From Microbacterium sp. B35-30 (lineage in GTDB: Bacteria > Actinomycetota > Actinomycetes > Actinomycetales > Microbacteriaceae), in assembly GCF_010634855.1 (NCBI RefSeq), contig NZ_MWLQ01000018.1:186001-250000 (forward strand): DNA of 64,000 nt, in the 5' to 3' direction. Positions 17,603-25,768 of the stretch are shown piece by piece (position 1 is the first letter of the stretch; every line of letters starts with the position of its first letter). Below the pieces are notes generated by a model, which worked only from the letters and a program-made list of their open reading frames with translations, was not told the origin of the DNA and did no database searches. The translations under genes and the position numbers were made by a program.

Positions 17603-18280
17603 ATGACCGACACGCTCGTGGCGACCGATGAATCGCTGGCGGCGCAGGCGTACCAGACGCTGCGCCGCGGCATCATCGTAGGGCGGTTCGAGGAGGGCTC
17701 GGCCCTCAAGGAGCACCGGCTCGCCGTCGAGCTCCAGGTCTCGCGCATCCCGATCCGTGCGGCGATCGCACGGCTCGACAACGACGGTTTCGTCCGCACG
17801 GCCCCACGGCGCAGTGCGCGCGTGGAGGGCTGGACCGATCGCTCGATCAACGAGCTGTTCGATGTGCGCCTGAGCCTCGAGACGCTGGCTGCGCGCCGGG
17901 CGGCGCAGAACGTCCTGCATGGGGCCGATGCGACGCGGCTCGACGCCTCGCTCGATTTCGCCCACGGCGCCGTGGCCGACGGGGACCGCCTCGCGATCGC
18001 CGAGGCGCACGCGCGGTTTCACGACAGCATCGTCGACGTCGCCGACAGCAGCCTGCTGTCGGCGCTCATGCGCGCGGTGCTCGGGCGCATGACGTGGCTG
18101 TTCTACCTCACCGGCGCGGGGCGCGATCCGGCGGTGCAGTCCCACGAGCACGACGAGCTGCTGGCCGCCATCGCCGCCGGCAACGATCGGCTGGCCGAGA
18201 GCCTGGCGTTCTCCCACATCGAGAAGGGCCGGGAGCCGTCGTTGTCGATCATCCTGGACGCCCCCGCGCGCAGCGCCTGA
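17603..18280 (+). CDS. GntR-family regulator with FCD domain
   Basis: 225 residues. The N-terminal winged helix (AYQTLRRGIIVGRFEEGSALKEHRLAVELQVSRIPIRAAIARLDNDGFV; positions about 12-60) is followed by an all-helical FCD ligand domain with the metal-binding pattern D/E..H..H (DVRLSLE, HARFHDSI, SHEHDELLAAI). It probably controls the divergent uptake/catabolic genes through the two TTTGG(T/G)ATACAGAA sites and responds to a small acid or amino-acid-like ligand. The ATG at 17603 has GAGGG upstream; it follows the cyclodeaminase-like gene by 16 bp. Confidence 0.88.
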   Translation: MTDTLVATDESLAAQAYQTLRRGIIVGRFEEGSALKEHRLAVELQVSRIPIRAAIARLDNDGFVRTAPRRSARVEGWTDRSINELFDVRLSLETLAARRAAQNVLHGADATRLDASLDFAHGAVADGDRLAIAEAHARFHDSIVDVADSSLLSALMRAVLGRMTWLFYLTGAGRDPAVQSHEHDELLAAIAAGNDRLAESLAFSHIEKGREPSLSIILDAPARSA

Positions 18281-18297
18281 CACGACGAGGGGCCTCC

Positions 18298-18303
18298 TAG
18301 GAT
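18298..18303 (+). promoter_or_regulatory. -10 box of proC
   Basis: TAGGAT, 6 nt before the ATG. Confidence 0.5.
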
Positions 18304-18309
18304 GGCGGG

Positions 18310-19152
18310 ATGACGGACACCCCCGCGCTCCCGCCCATCGCGATCCTCGGCGCCGGCTCGATGGGCGGGGCGATCGCTCGCGGCCTGTCGCGCTCCGGAC
18401 TCGCTGCCGGGGGAGTGACGACCACCAACCGCTCGCGCGCGAAGGCCGCCGAACTCGATGGTCTCGTCGGCGTGTCGAGCATCGCCCTCGAAGAGCACCC
18501 GACCGGGAACACGGATGCCGCGGCCGCCGCGGACGTCGTGCTGGTGGGGGTCAAGCCGGCGATGGTCCCCGACCTCCTCACGGAGATCGCCCCGGCACTG
18601 AGCCCCGGCGCCATCGTCGTGAGCCTGGCCGCCGGCGTCACGATCGCGACGTTCGAGCGGATCCTCGGCGAGGGCGTCGCGGTGCTGCGCTCGATGCCCA
18701 ACACGCCCGCGCTCGTCGGGCGCGCGGTCACAGGGCTCGCAGCCGGATCCCTCGCCGACCAGGCGGCCGTCGCCACCGCCCGCCGGCTGTTCGAGACCGT
18801 GGGGACCGTCATCGAGGTGCCGGAGGCGCAGATCGACGCGCTCTCGACGATCTCGGGCTCCGGTCCGGCCTACTTCTTCCTCCTCGTGGAGGAGTTCACG
18901 AAGGCCGCGCTCGGCAAGGGGTTCTCCGAGGCGGAGTCGCGGCTCATGGCCGAGCAGACCTTCATCGGTGCCGCGGCGCTGCTCGAGGCATCCGGTGAAG
19001 ACCCTGCGGAGCTGCGTCGACGGGTGACGAGTCCGAAGGGCACCACGGAGCGGGCGATCGCCGTGTTCCAGGAGGCGCGTCTCGACGACGTCTTCGTGGC
19101 GGCGACCGACGCGGCGCTCGCCCGTGCGAGGGAACTCGCGCAGGGCGGGTGA
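18310..19152 (+). CDS. proC: Pyrroline-5-carboxylate reductase
   Basis: 280 residues. It makes L-proline from P5C with NAD(P)H. The N-terminal Rossmann motif AILGAGSMGGAIARGL, the SMPNTPALVGRAVTG loop and the substrate-side SGSGPAYFFLLVEE plus RRRVTSPKGTTERAI of the C-terminal helical domain are complete. It has its own leaderless promoter although it follows the GntR gene by 29 bp, so it is probably not part of the catabolic regulon. Confidence 0.96.
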   Translation: MTDTPALPPIAILGAGSMGGAIARGLSRSGLAAGGVTTTNRSRAKAAELDGLVGVSSIALEEHPTGNTDAAAAADVVLVGVKPAMVPDLLTEIAPALSPGAIVVSLAAGVTIATFERILGEGVAVLRSMPNTPALVGRAVTGLAAGSLADQAAVATARRLFETVGTVIEVPEAQIDALSTISGSGPAYFFLLVEEFTKAALGKGFSEAESRLMAEQTFIGAAALLEASGEDPAELRRRVTSPKGTTERAIAVFQEARLDDVFVAATDAALARARELAQGG

Positions 19153-19167
19153 GCCCTCGGCGGCGGA

Positions 19168-19560
19168 TCAGTCGCGGGGCTGCGTCATGTACCACTCGGT
19201 GAACGAGCGCGCCCGTCCGTCCTCGTCGAGGTCGACCACCCACAGGTTGCGGTAGATGCGCCCGTCAGGCAGCTCGTCGTTCGGGGCGTAGTCCGTTCGC
19301 GCATCCACGAAGACGCGGTCACCGTCGACGCCGGCGATCTCCCACTCGAACTCGTATGTGCCGGGTTCGTCGCGCGCCTCGAGCCAGCCGGCGACGATGG
19401 CGTCGGCCCCGGCCCACGGCTCACCCCAGGGCTGGGTGAAGTACACGGCATCGTCGGTGAAGAGGGCCCGGATGTCGTCGGGCTCGTTTGTCTTCCATGC
19501 CTTCTCGTACGCTTCGACCCAGCGCCTGGCAGCGGCATCCGTCGTGTTGCGCTCTGTCAT
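19168..19560 (-). CDS. SnoaL/NTF2-like protein
   Basis: 130 residues with the cone-shaped NTF2-like fold: an N-terminal helix (ARRWVEAYEKAWKTNEPDDIRALFTDDAVYF), then WAGADAIVAGWLEARDEPGTYEFEWEIAGVDGDRVFVDART and a final strand ending FTEWYM. Such single-domain proteins are polyketide-cyclase-like enzymes or small-molecule binders; nothing fixes a substrate. It converges with proC with only 15 bp between the stops. A CATACT box lies 6 nt before the ATG. Confidence 0.75.
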   Translation of the reverse strand: MTERNTTDAAARRWVEAYEKAWKTNEPDDIRALFTDDAVYFTQPWGEPWAGADAIVAGWLEARDEPGTYEFEWEIAGVDGDRVFVDARTDYAPNDELPDGRIYRNLWVVDLDEDGRARSFTEWYMTQPRD

Positions 19561-19566
19561 GCCGCG

Positions 19567-19572
19567 AGTATG
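19567..19572 (-). promoter_or_regulatory. -10 box of the SnoaL-like gene
   Basis: CATACT on the minus strand, 6 nt before the ATG. Confidence 0.4.
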
Positions 19573-19603
19573 CCGCGCAGCGGGGACATCCGACAGGGGG
19601 GCC

Positions 19604-20275
19604 TCAGCGCTCGAGCGACGCGAACCGCTCGATGTCGGAGTTCGTGCCCGACACGATGATGAGGTCGTGGTTGGTCACCACGGTGTTCGCCTCGGCGTAC
19701 CGGAACGGCTTGCCCGGGCTCTTCACGCCGACGACGGTGACGTTGTACTTGGTGCGCACTCCGGACTCGTTGAGGCCGACGCCGCGGATGAACTTCGGCG
19801 GATACAGCTTCGCGAGGGCGAAGTCGTCGTCGAAGCGGATGAAGTCGAGCATCCGCCCGCTGACCAGGTGGGCGACGCGCTCGCCGGCCTCGCGCTCGGG
19901 ATAGATGACGTGGTTGGCGCCGACGCGGGCGAGGATCTTGCCGTGCGACTGCGACACCGCCTTCGCCCAGATCTGCGGCACCTTCAAGTCGACGAGGTTG
20001 GCCGTGATGAGGACGGATGCCTCGATCGACGAGCCGACCGCGACGACGGCGACCGAGAAGTCCTGCGCGCCGATCTGCTTGAGCGCGTCGATGTTGCGGG
20101 CGTCGGCCTGCACCGTGTGGGTGACGCGCTCCGACCACTTCTGCACGAGGTCGAGGCTGTCGTCGATCGCGAGCACCTCGCGATCGAGCCGATCGAGCTC
20201 GCCCGCGCAGGCGGCACCGAAGCGCCCGAGTCCGATCACGAGAACGGGCGCATCGCCCCTGATTCGCTCAACCAA
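19604..20275 (-). CDS. Potassium uptake regulatory subunit, TrkA/KtrA type
   Basis: 223 residues: an N-terminal RCK_N domain with the dinucleotide-binding VLVIGLGRFGAACAGEL and acidic end of strand 2 (VLAIDDS), then an RCK_C domain. It is the cytoplasmic gating ring for the membrane subunit encoded just upstream. The start appears to be a TTG overlapping the upstream stop by 8 bases (GGTTGA), preceded by AAAGG; an unusual but plausible coupled start. Confidence 0.9.
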   Translation of the reverse strand: MVERIRGDAPVLVIGLGRFGAACAGELDRLDREVLAIDDSLDLVQKWSERVTHTVQADARNIDALKQIGAQDFSVAVVAVGSSIEASVLITANLVDLKVPQIWAKAVSQSHGKILARVGANHVIYPEREAGERVAHLVSGRMLDFIRFDDDFALAKLYPPKFIRGVGLNESGVRTKYNVTVVGVKSPGKPFRYAEANTVVTNHDLIIVSGTNSDIERFASLER

Positions 20276-21716
20276 CGATCGGCCTTTCCACGGGCAGCGA
20301 GTAGAGCTGCGAACGGGATGACGCGGCCACGGCCGCGGCGAGAGTCACTGTACCAACGCGACCCATGACGATCGTGATCGCCAGCACGTAGACGGCCGGA
20401 TCGGGCAGCTGGGCGGTGAGCCCGGTCGACAGGCCGACCGTGGCGAACCCCGAGATGACGTCGAACAGCACGTCGCCGAGATCCGCCTTCGTGATCTGCG
20501 TGATGATGATCGTCGAGATCGCGACGATGGTCGCCCCCCAGGCGACCACCGAGAGGGCCACGCGAAGCACATCGCTGGGGATGCGCCGGCCGAACACCTG
20601 ATTCGACGCGCGCCCCTTCGCCTCCGACACGACGGCCAGTGCGATCACCGCGAGCGTGGTGACCTTGATGCCGCCGGCGGTCGACGCGGAGCCACCGCCG
20701 ACGAACATGAGCATGCACGCCACCAGCAGGCTGGATTGATTCAGCTCGCCGATGTCGAGGATCGCGAAGCCGCCCGATCTCGTCATCGCCGAAAGGAAGA
20801 ACGCCTGGAAGGTGGTGTCCCACGCGTCGTTCGTGCCCAGGGTGAGCAGGTTGTCGTACTCGAGCAGGAGGAACACCGCGCCGCCGAGGAAGAACAGCGC
20901 CACCGTGGTGATGATGGTGAGCTTCGCGTGCAGCGACCACCGCCGCACCCTCCAGCGCTGCCGCAGGAGGGTGTAGATGACGGGGAAGCCGATGGAACCG
21001 AGGAACACGCCGGCCATGAGCACCGTCAGGAAGAAGTAGTCGTGACGGAAGGGTTCGAGGCCCTCGGCGTTCGGTGTGAACCCCGTGTTCGTGAACGACA
21101 TCGCGGCGTAGAACGGGGCCTCCCACAGCGCGACGTCCCACGGGACGCCCGCGAGCAGCAGCCCCGGATAGAGGAGGATCGCGATGATCACTTCGATGAC
21201 GAGGGTCGAAAGCGCCACCGTCGCGAGCAGGCTGCCGATCTGGCCGAGCTGCACGGTCTGACCCTCGTTGACGGGTCCGCCGTGGGTGCGGAGGGGGTTC
21301 GAGTCGCTCGCGGCGATGAGTTTGGCTCGCAGTCCCAGGCGGCGCGAGATCACGAGACCCAGGATGGAGGCGAGCGTCAGCACGCCGAGTGCACCGATCT
21401 GGACGCCGACGAACACCAGCACATGCCCGAACGCGGACCAGTGCGTGGCCATGTCGACGGTCGCGAGTCCCGTGACGCAGATGGTCGACACGGCCGTGAA
21501 GAAGGCATCGGCGAACGGGGTGACCTGCCCGCTCGCCGCGGCGACCGGCAGCGAGAACAGTCCCGTGAAGAGCAGGATCAGCGACAGGAAGATGAGGATC
21601 GCGAATCGTGCGGGGGAGCGCTGCGTCAGGTCGCGGAAGAATTCCATGAACGCGTGGCCCAGCACGCGCAGGCGGCCCATGCCCGAGACGGGGGCGGCTC
21701 GCCTGCCATCCGTCAT
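20268..21716 (-). CDS. Potassium transporter membrane subunit, TrkH/KtrB family
   Basis: 482 residues with four M1-P-M2-like repeats. The selectivity-filter segments are visible as TICVTGLATVD, SFTNTGFTPN, TRSGGFAILD and FATVGLSTGL, each with the conserved glycine. It conducts K+ (and often Na+) across the membrane under control of the RCK protein encoded downstream. AGGAGG lies 7 nt before the ATG. The two genes form a self-contained operon. Confidence 0.93.
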   Translation of the reverse strand: MTDGRRAAPVSGMGRLRVLGHAFMEFFRDLTQRSPARFAILIFLSLILLFTGLFSLPVAAASGQVTPFADAFFTAVSTICVTGLATVDMATHWSAFGHVLVFVGVQIGALGVLTLASILGLVISRRLGLRAKLIAASDSNPLRTHGGPVNEGQTVQLGQIGSLLATVALSTLVIEVIIAILLYPGLLLAGVPWDVALWEAPFYAAMSFTNTGFTPNAEGLEPFRHDYFFLTVLMAGVFLGSIGFPVIYTLLRQRWRVRRWSLHAKLTIITTVALFFLGGAVFLLLEYDNLLTLGTNDAWDTTFQAFFLSAMTRSGGFAILDIGELNQSSLLVACMLMFVGGGSASTAGGIKVTTLAVIALAVVSEAKGRASNQVFGRRIPSDVLRVALSVVAWGATIVAISTIIITQITKADLGDVLFDVISGFATVGLSTGLTAQLPDPAVYVLAITIVMGRVGTVTLAAAVAASSRSQLYSLPVERPIVG

Positions 21717-21796
21717 ACGGGAATCCTCCTGATGCGAAACGGCATTCGTGTGAACCGCCGGCGGTCGTGATCATGGTACTCCGCAGGGCTCCCGAC

Positions 21797-21802
21797 TAAT
21801 CT
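21797..21802 (+). promoter_or_regulatory. -10 box of the ArsR-type gene at 21809
   Basis: TAATCT, 6 nt before the ATG. Confidence 0.5.
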
Positions 21803-21808
21803 GAGCAC

Positions 21809-22216
21809 ATGGCGGACATCTTCGACGTGATCGCAGACGGAACGCGTCGCGACATCCTGCGACTGCTGCTCGATCGATCATCCGCCGGAGAGCGCGGCAC
21901 CAGCGTGTCGCACATCGTCACGGAGCTCGGCGCCAGCCAGCCGACGGTGTCGAAGCATCTCAAGGTGCTGCGTGACGCGCACCTGGTCTCGGTGCGCGAA
22001 GAGGGGCAGCACCGCTACTACAGCCTCTCCGCCGAGCCCCTGGACGAGGTCGACGACTGGCTCGTGCCGTTCCTCGACGGCGATGGCAGCGCCGGCGAAG
22101 AGGCCGCTGCGGGGCTGCCCGACTCCGCCGCCCACGCGGCCGAGGTGGTCGGCCGGGCCGCGGCATCCGCCAAGCACGCTTTCGAGAACGCCTTCAAGCG
22201 CCTGCCCGGCCGCTAG
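21809..22216 (+). CDS. ArsR-family winged-helix regulator
   Basis: 135 residues. The DNA-binding region runs FDVIADGTRRDILRLLLDRS to LGASQPTVSKHLKVLRDAHLV, with a wing at REEGQHRYYSL. There are no cysteine metal sites. A tail of about 50 residues, alanine-rich and ending in a basic helix (AKHAFENAFKRLPGR), is outside the usual fold. It stands alone, leaderless and ended by a strong palindromic terminator, so its targets are elsewhere. Confidence 0.82.
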   Translation: MADIFDVIADGTRRDILRLLLDRSSAGERGTSVSHIVTELGASQPTVSKHLKVLRDAHLVSVREEGQHRYYSLSAEPLDEVDDWLVPFLDGDGSAGEEAAAGLPDSAAHAAEVVGRAAASAKHAFENAFKRLPGR

Positions 22217-22226
22217 GACGACGACG

Positions 22227-22265
22227 GCGGTGACGGATGCCTCGACTCGAGGCATCCGTCACCGC
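22227..22265. terminator. 19-bp perfect palindrome (bidirectional terminator)
   Basis: Arms GCGGTGACGGATGCCTCGA and its exact complement flank a single C at 22246. It carries the GGATGCC/GGCATCC word and starts 10 bp after the ArsR stop, facing the convergent ABC exporter genes. Confidence 0.8.
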
Positions 22266-22316
22266 GTTCCTCTGTCCGCAGAGCAACCCGCGCCGCGCCG
22301 TTCGACGTAGCGGAGC

Positions 22317-22407
22317 GGGGTCATCCGGAGAGCGCGCGGGCTCGGGACTGGCGGGGCGCCGCCGACGTAGTCGACGCCGCCGGGTACGCGCGCCGGAGGA
22401 TGACCCC
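22317..22407. repeat. Imperfect palindromic intergenic element
   Basis: GGGGTCATCC (22317-22326) and GGATGACCCC (22398-22407) are perfect 10-bp arms around a GC-rich 71-nt interior with smaller inverted pieces. It lies 18 bp beyond the stop of the ABC permease gene. Confidence 0.5.
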
Positions 22408-22425
22408 GCGCAGCGGTACCCAGAC

Positions 22426-23232
22426 CTATCGGCGCCCCGCCTTGCGGCGGAAGAGCCAGGCCCCCCACACGAACGACACGACGAGGATCCCGAGGCACCA
22501 GGCGATCGCCCAGCCGACCGTGTCGTCGACGGGCGTTCCCATGAGGAGCCCGCGGATCGTCTCGATGATCGGCGTGACCGGCTGGTACTGCGCAACGCCC
22601 TGGAGCCACTCGGGCATCGTCTCGACCGGCACGTACGCGCTCGAGAGATACGGCAGGAACAGGATAATGAAGCCGTAGCCGTTGGCTCCCTCGGGGCTGC
22701 CGGAGGCGAGCCCGATCGCCGCGAACAGGTACGTGATCGCGAGGATCCAGAGTGCGATCACCCCGACGGCGCCGACCCAGCCCCAGAAGCCCGCCGTCGG
22801 GCGGAACCCCACGAGCAGTGCGACACCGATCACGATCGCGGTCGCGAACAGGTTGCGCAGCAGGCTCGCGACGACGTGCCCGGTCAGCACGGCGCTCGCG
22901 CGCACGGGCATCGTGCGGAACCGGTCGATGATGCCGGCCTTCATGTCGCCGGCGACGTACACGGCGGTCGAGGCGGCGCCGAAGCCGGCGCACGTGATGA
23001 TCACGCCCGGCACGACGTAGTTGACGTAGTCGCCGGTGGGGTCGATCGCCCCGCCGAACACCCACGTGAACATCAGCATGAGCATCACCGGCAGCAGGAT
23101 CGCCATCAGCAGCGATTCGCCGTCGCGCAGCGAGTGCAGCAGGCTCCGCCCGACGAACACGCCCTCGGCGGTGAGGCCGGCCACCCGCGGCCGCAGCGCG
23201 GGGACGGTCGGCGAGGCGGTCACGGTGGTCAT
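22426..23232 (-). CDS. ABC-2 type exporter permease (daunorubicin/DrrB type)
   Basis: 268 residues with six predicted helices, starting about residue 42. The ABC-2 features are the cytoplasmic N-terminal stretch (FVGRSLLHSLRDGESLL), YVVPGVIITCAGFGAASTAVYVAGDMKAGIIDRFRTMPV between helices 2 and 3, and the LPYLSSAYVPVETMPEWLQ signature before the last helix. It forms the membrane part of a drug or lipid exporter with the ATPase upstream; start and stop overlap by ATGA. Confidence 0.9.
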   Translation of the reverse strand: MTTVTASPTVPALRPRVAGLTAEGVFVGRSLLHSLRDGESLLMAILLPVMLMLMFTWVFGGAIDPTGDYVNYVVPGVIITCAGFGAASTAVYVAGDMKAGIIDRFRTMPVRASAVLTGHVVASLLRNLFATAIVIGVALLVGFRPTAGFWGWVGAVGVIALWILAITYLFAAIGLASGSPEGANGYGFIILFLPYLSSAYVPVETMPEWLQGVAQYQPVTPIIETIRGLLMGTPVDDTVGWAIAWCLGILVVSFVWGAWLFRRKAGRR

Positions 23233-24161
23233 ACGATCTCCTTGAGGGTGTCGGCCCGGCGGGCGTCGGCGCGCTCGCCGCGGCCGTCGGGGGTGGTGAG
23301 CGCGAGGAACACGTCGTCGAGGCTCGGTCGCCGCAGCGTCACGACGCCCTCGGCGCCCGACTCGTCGAGCACGTCGAGCGCCCGGCGCAGCCCGGTCACC
23401 GAGCCGTCGGTGGCGACCTCGCGCACGAGGTCGCCGTGGGCGTCGTGTAACTCGACCGTGTCGCCGCCGATGCGGGACTTGAGCTGGGCGGCTGTTCCCG
23501 TGGCGACCACGCGGCCGCCGTCGAGCACGGCGATGCGATCGGCGAGCTGGTCGGCCTCTTCGAGGTACTGCGTGGTGAGGAAGACCGTGGTGCCCGCGTC
23601 GGCGAGTGACCGGATGACGTCCCACAGCCCACGGCGGCTGCGGGTGTCGAGTCCCGTCGTCGGCTCGTCGAGGAACAGCACCTCGGGCGCGACGACGAAG
23701 CTGAGCGCCAGGTCGAGGCGGCGGCGCATGCCCCCCGAGTAGGTGCCGACGCGGCGGGATGCGGCATCCGTCAGCCCGAAGCGCTCGAGCATCTCCGCGG
23801 CGCGTCTGCGGGCGGAGCGGCGGGAGAGCCCCGACAGGCGGCCCATCATGACGACGTTCTCGGTGCCGGTGAGGACGTCGTCCACGGCGGCGGCCTGGCC
23901 GGTCAGGCTGATGCGGCGCTTGACCTGTTCTGGATCGCGCGCCACGTCGATGCCCGCGACAGTGGCGGTGCCGGCGTCGGGGTGGACGAGCGTCGTGAGG
24001 ATGTTGATGGTCGTGGTCTTGCCGGCGCCGTTCGGGCCTAGGAGCGCGAAGACCTCGCCACGGGCCACGTGGAGGTCGAGACCGTCGAGCACGAGTTGGC
24101 GGCCGAACGTCTTTCGCAGGCCCTCGACGACGATGACCGGCGGAGCGGTGCGGTCGGGCAT
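23229..24161 (-). CDS. ABC exporter ATPase (daunorubicin/DrrA type)
   Basis: 310 residues. Walker A GPNGAGKTT, Q-loop SLTGQAAAVDDVLTGTENV (typical of DrrA), signature YSGGMRRR, Walker B VLFLDEPTTGLD and LTTQYLEEADQLADRI are intact; the C-terminal DrrA region (VVTLRRPSLDDVFLALT) is present. The ATG at 24161 is preferred over further in-frame starts because GAGGAAG precedes it. It diverges from the TetR gene; the pair is probably induced when TetR leaves the operator between them. Confidence 0.93.
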   Translation of the reverse strand: MPDRTAPPVIVVEGLRKTFGRQLVLDGLDLHVARGEVFALLGPNGAGKTTTINILTTLVHPDAGTATVAGIDVARDPEQVKRRISLTGQAAAVDDVLTGTENVVMMGRLSGLSRRSARRRAAEMLERFGLTDAASRRVGTYSGGMRRRLDLALSFVVAPEVLFLDEPTTGLDTRSRRGLWDVIRSLADAGTTVFLTTQYLEEADQLADRIAVLDGGRVVATGTAAQLKSRIGGDTVELHDAHGDLVREVATDGSVTGLRRALDVLDESGAEGVVTLRRPSLDDVFLALTTPDGRGERADARRADTLKEIV

Positions 24162-24231
24162 GAGACTTCCTCTCATGGATCTGTGTATGGACGAAACTGT
24201 GTATGCCAGTAACTGTTTATGACGGTAACAC

Positions 24232-24252
24232 ACTGTTTACGAGATAAACAGT
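24232..24252. promoter_or_regulatory. TetR operator candidate between the exporter and its regulator
   Basis: ACTGTTTA-CGAGA-TAAACAGT, perfect 8-bp arms, directly before the -10 of the TetR gene. A second ACTGTTTA starts at 24211, and the whole 24190-24250 stretch is unusually AT-rich. Confidence 0.65.
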
Positions 24253-24254
24253 CC

Positions 24255-24260
24255 TAGACT
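24255..24260 (+). promoter_or_regulatory. -10 box of the TetR gene at 24267
   Basis: TAGACT, 6 nt before the ATG and 2 bp after the palindrome. Confidence 0.55.
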
Positions 24261-24266
24261 GACGAG

Positions 24267-25196
24267 ATGACCGACGCCGTCGAGCCCGAGCTCCCGCGGG
24301 GCATCGCCCTGGCGTGGGGCGTCGCCGCCAGTCCGCAGCGTGGTCCCAAGCGCGAGATGAGCGTCGAGCGCATCGTCGAGGCGGCGATGGAGATCGCGGA
24401 TGCCGAGGGCCTGGGCGCCGTCTCCATGGCGGCGGTCGCGGCGAAACTCGGCTTCACGCCCATGTCGCTGTACCGGTACGTCACCGCGAAGGAAGACCTC
24501 GTGCTGCTGATGCAGGAGGAGGCCACGGGATCACCGTCGGAGGCCGCCCGGCAGGCCGGCGGCTGGCGTGAGCGCCTCGAGGCGCTGTTCGGCGAGCAGC
24601 TGCAGCATTACCTGCGACACCCCTGGGTGCTCGACATCCCGATCTCGGGCGTTCCGGCCACTCCGAACAGCGCCGCGTGGATGGATGCCGGCATCAGCGC
24701 GCTCGACGACACCCCGCTGACCTACGAGGAGCGACTGGCCGTCATGCTGCTGGTCACGGGCACGGCGCACTGGGCGGGAACGGTGCTCGCCGGCTACGCG
24801 CGCGTGGAACGCGAGCAGGGCGTCGGCAGCGACACGATCGCCCGCAACGAGGACGCGATGTTCCGGGCGCTCATCACGGCCGAGGCGTATCCGTCGCTGC
24901 GCGCCGCGATCGAGGCGGGCGCCTTCCTGGACGAGTCGGACCCGTTCGCCTTCGCGCTGGAACGAGGCCTCGACGGCGTCGCCGCCTACATCGCCGCCGC
25001 AGCCGAGGGTCGCCGGGGTGAGCGCAAGCAGTGGGTCACGCTCGACGATGGCGACATCGCCGACGACAAGAAGTTCCGCGAGGCGCAGAAGGCGGTGCGG
25101 CAGGCCGAGAAGGCGCTGCGCGACGCGCGCAAGCTCGAGCGCCTGGCTGCGCGCGAGGCCCACGACCGCAAGGCCCGCCAGCGGCCGGAGGCGTGA
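24267..25196 (+). CDS. TetR-family regulator with a charged C-terminal tail
   Basis: 309 residues, long for TetR proteins. The helix-turn-helix is at about residues 32-78 (VERIVEAAMEIADAEGLGAVSMAAVAAKLGFTPMSLYRYV), followed by the helical ligand domain of the TetR_C_11-like group. The last 60 residues (after about 250) form a highly charged coiled-coil-like helix rich in K, R, E and A (REAQKAVRQAEKALRDARKL), absent from ordinary members. It very probably represses the divergent DrrAB-type exporter and itself. Confidence 0.87.
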   Translation: MTDAVEPELPRGIALAWGVAASPQRGPKREMSVERIVEAAMEIADAEGLGAVSMAAVAAKLGFTPMSLYRYVTAKEDLVLLMQEEATGSPSEAARQAGGWRERLEALFGEQLQHYLRHPWVLDIPISGVPATPNSAAWMDAGISALDDTPLTYEERLAVMLLVTGTAHWAGTVLAGYARVEREQGVGSDTIARNEDAMFRALITAEAYPSLRAAIEAGAFLDESDPFAFALERGLDGVAAYIAAAAEGRRGERKQWVTLDDGDIADDKKFREAQKAVRQAEKALRDARKLERLAAREAHDRKARQRPEA

Positions 25197-25245
25197 CGCG
25201 GATCCCATCGGCACCAGCTGCCACACAGTTCACAGCAGCACCTTG

Positions 25246-25275
25246 TTTACACAGGGGTCCCGCGCGTTCTAGAGT
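25246..25275 (+). promoter_or_regulatory. Promoter of the BldC-like gene
   Basis: TTTACA (25246-25251), 18-bp spacer, TAGAGT (25270-25275). Unlike most genes here this one has a 5' leader, with GGGGAAGGA before the ATG. Confidence 0.55.
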
Positions 25276-25305
25276 GTCTGCAGCACTCCTGGGGAAGGAA
25301 TCGAC

Positions 25306-25497
25306 ATGGCCGAGCTGTCTGATGTGCGCTTCCTCACGGTCGCCGAGGTCGCGGAGCTCATGCGCGTGTCGAAGATGACGGTCTACCGCCTGGTGCACTC
25401 CGGAGAACTGCCCGCCGTCCGCTTCGGCCGCAGCTACCGGGTGCCCGAGTCGGCCGTCACAGAAGCCCTGCAACGGCCGATCGCCGACGTCGGCTAG
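25306..25497 (+). CDS. BldC-like MerR-type small DNA-binding protein
   Basis: 63 residues consisting of one MerR/excisionase-type helix-turn-helix: FLTVAEVAELMRVSKMTVYRLVHSGELPAVRFGRSYRVPESAV. This matches BldC of Streptomyces, a developmental regulator that binds direct repeats cooperatively, and its relatives throughout actinobacteria. The next gene encodes the bS22-like ribosomal protein, a neighbour pair I recall from other actinobacteria. Confidence 0.85.
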   Translation: MAELSDVRFLTVAEVAELMRVSKMTVYRLVHSGELPAVRFGRSYRVPESAVTEALQRPIADVG

Positions 25498-25580
25498 ACT
25501 GATCCGAGGCATTTTTCGTAATTGCTCGTTCCCGGGCGCCGCACACGCCGCGCCCAGACCCCGACATAGTGAGGTTTTCC

Positions 25581-25679
25581 GTGGGTTCTGTCATCAAGAA
25601 GCGCCGCAAGCGCATGGCGAAGAAGAAGCACCGCAAGCTGCTTCGCAAGACTCGCCACCAGCGCCGCAACAAGAAGTAA
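25581..25679 (+). CDS. bS22-type small ribosomal protein (AURKAIP1/COX24 domain)
   Basis: A 32-residue, almost entirely basic protein starting GSVIKKRRKRMAKKKHRK and ending RRNKK. It matches the short protein seen in the mycobacterial 30S subunit and named bS22. The GTG start has GAGG 7 nt upstream. It is easily missed by gene finders because of its size. A hairpin terminator follows 15 bp after the stop. Confidence 0.88.
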   Translation: MGSVIKKRRKRMAKKKHRKLLRKTRHQRRNKK

Positions 25680-25693
25680 GCGGCATCCGCACC

Positions 25694-25719
25694 AAGCGCC
25701 TGTCTCCGGACGGGCGCTT
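25694..25719 (+). terminator. Terminator after the bS22-like gene
   Basis: AAGCGCC (25694-25700) pairs with GGCGCTT (25713-25719), with a further GTC/GAC pairing inside the loop. Confidence 0.65.
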
Positions 25720-25768
25720 CGTGTATGCCCCTGCTCCGCCGGGCGGAGCCGCGACCCGAGAGGCCGAC

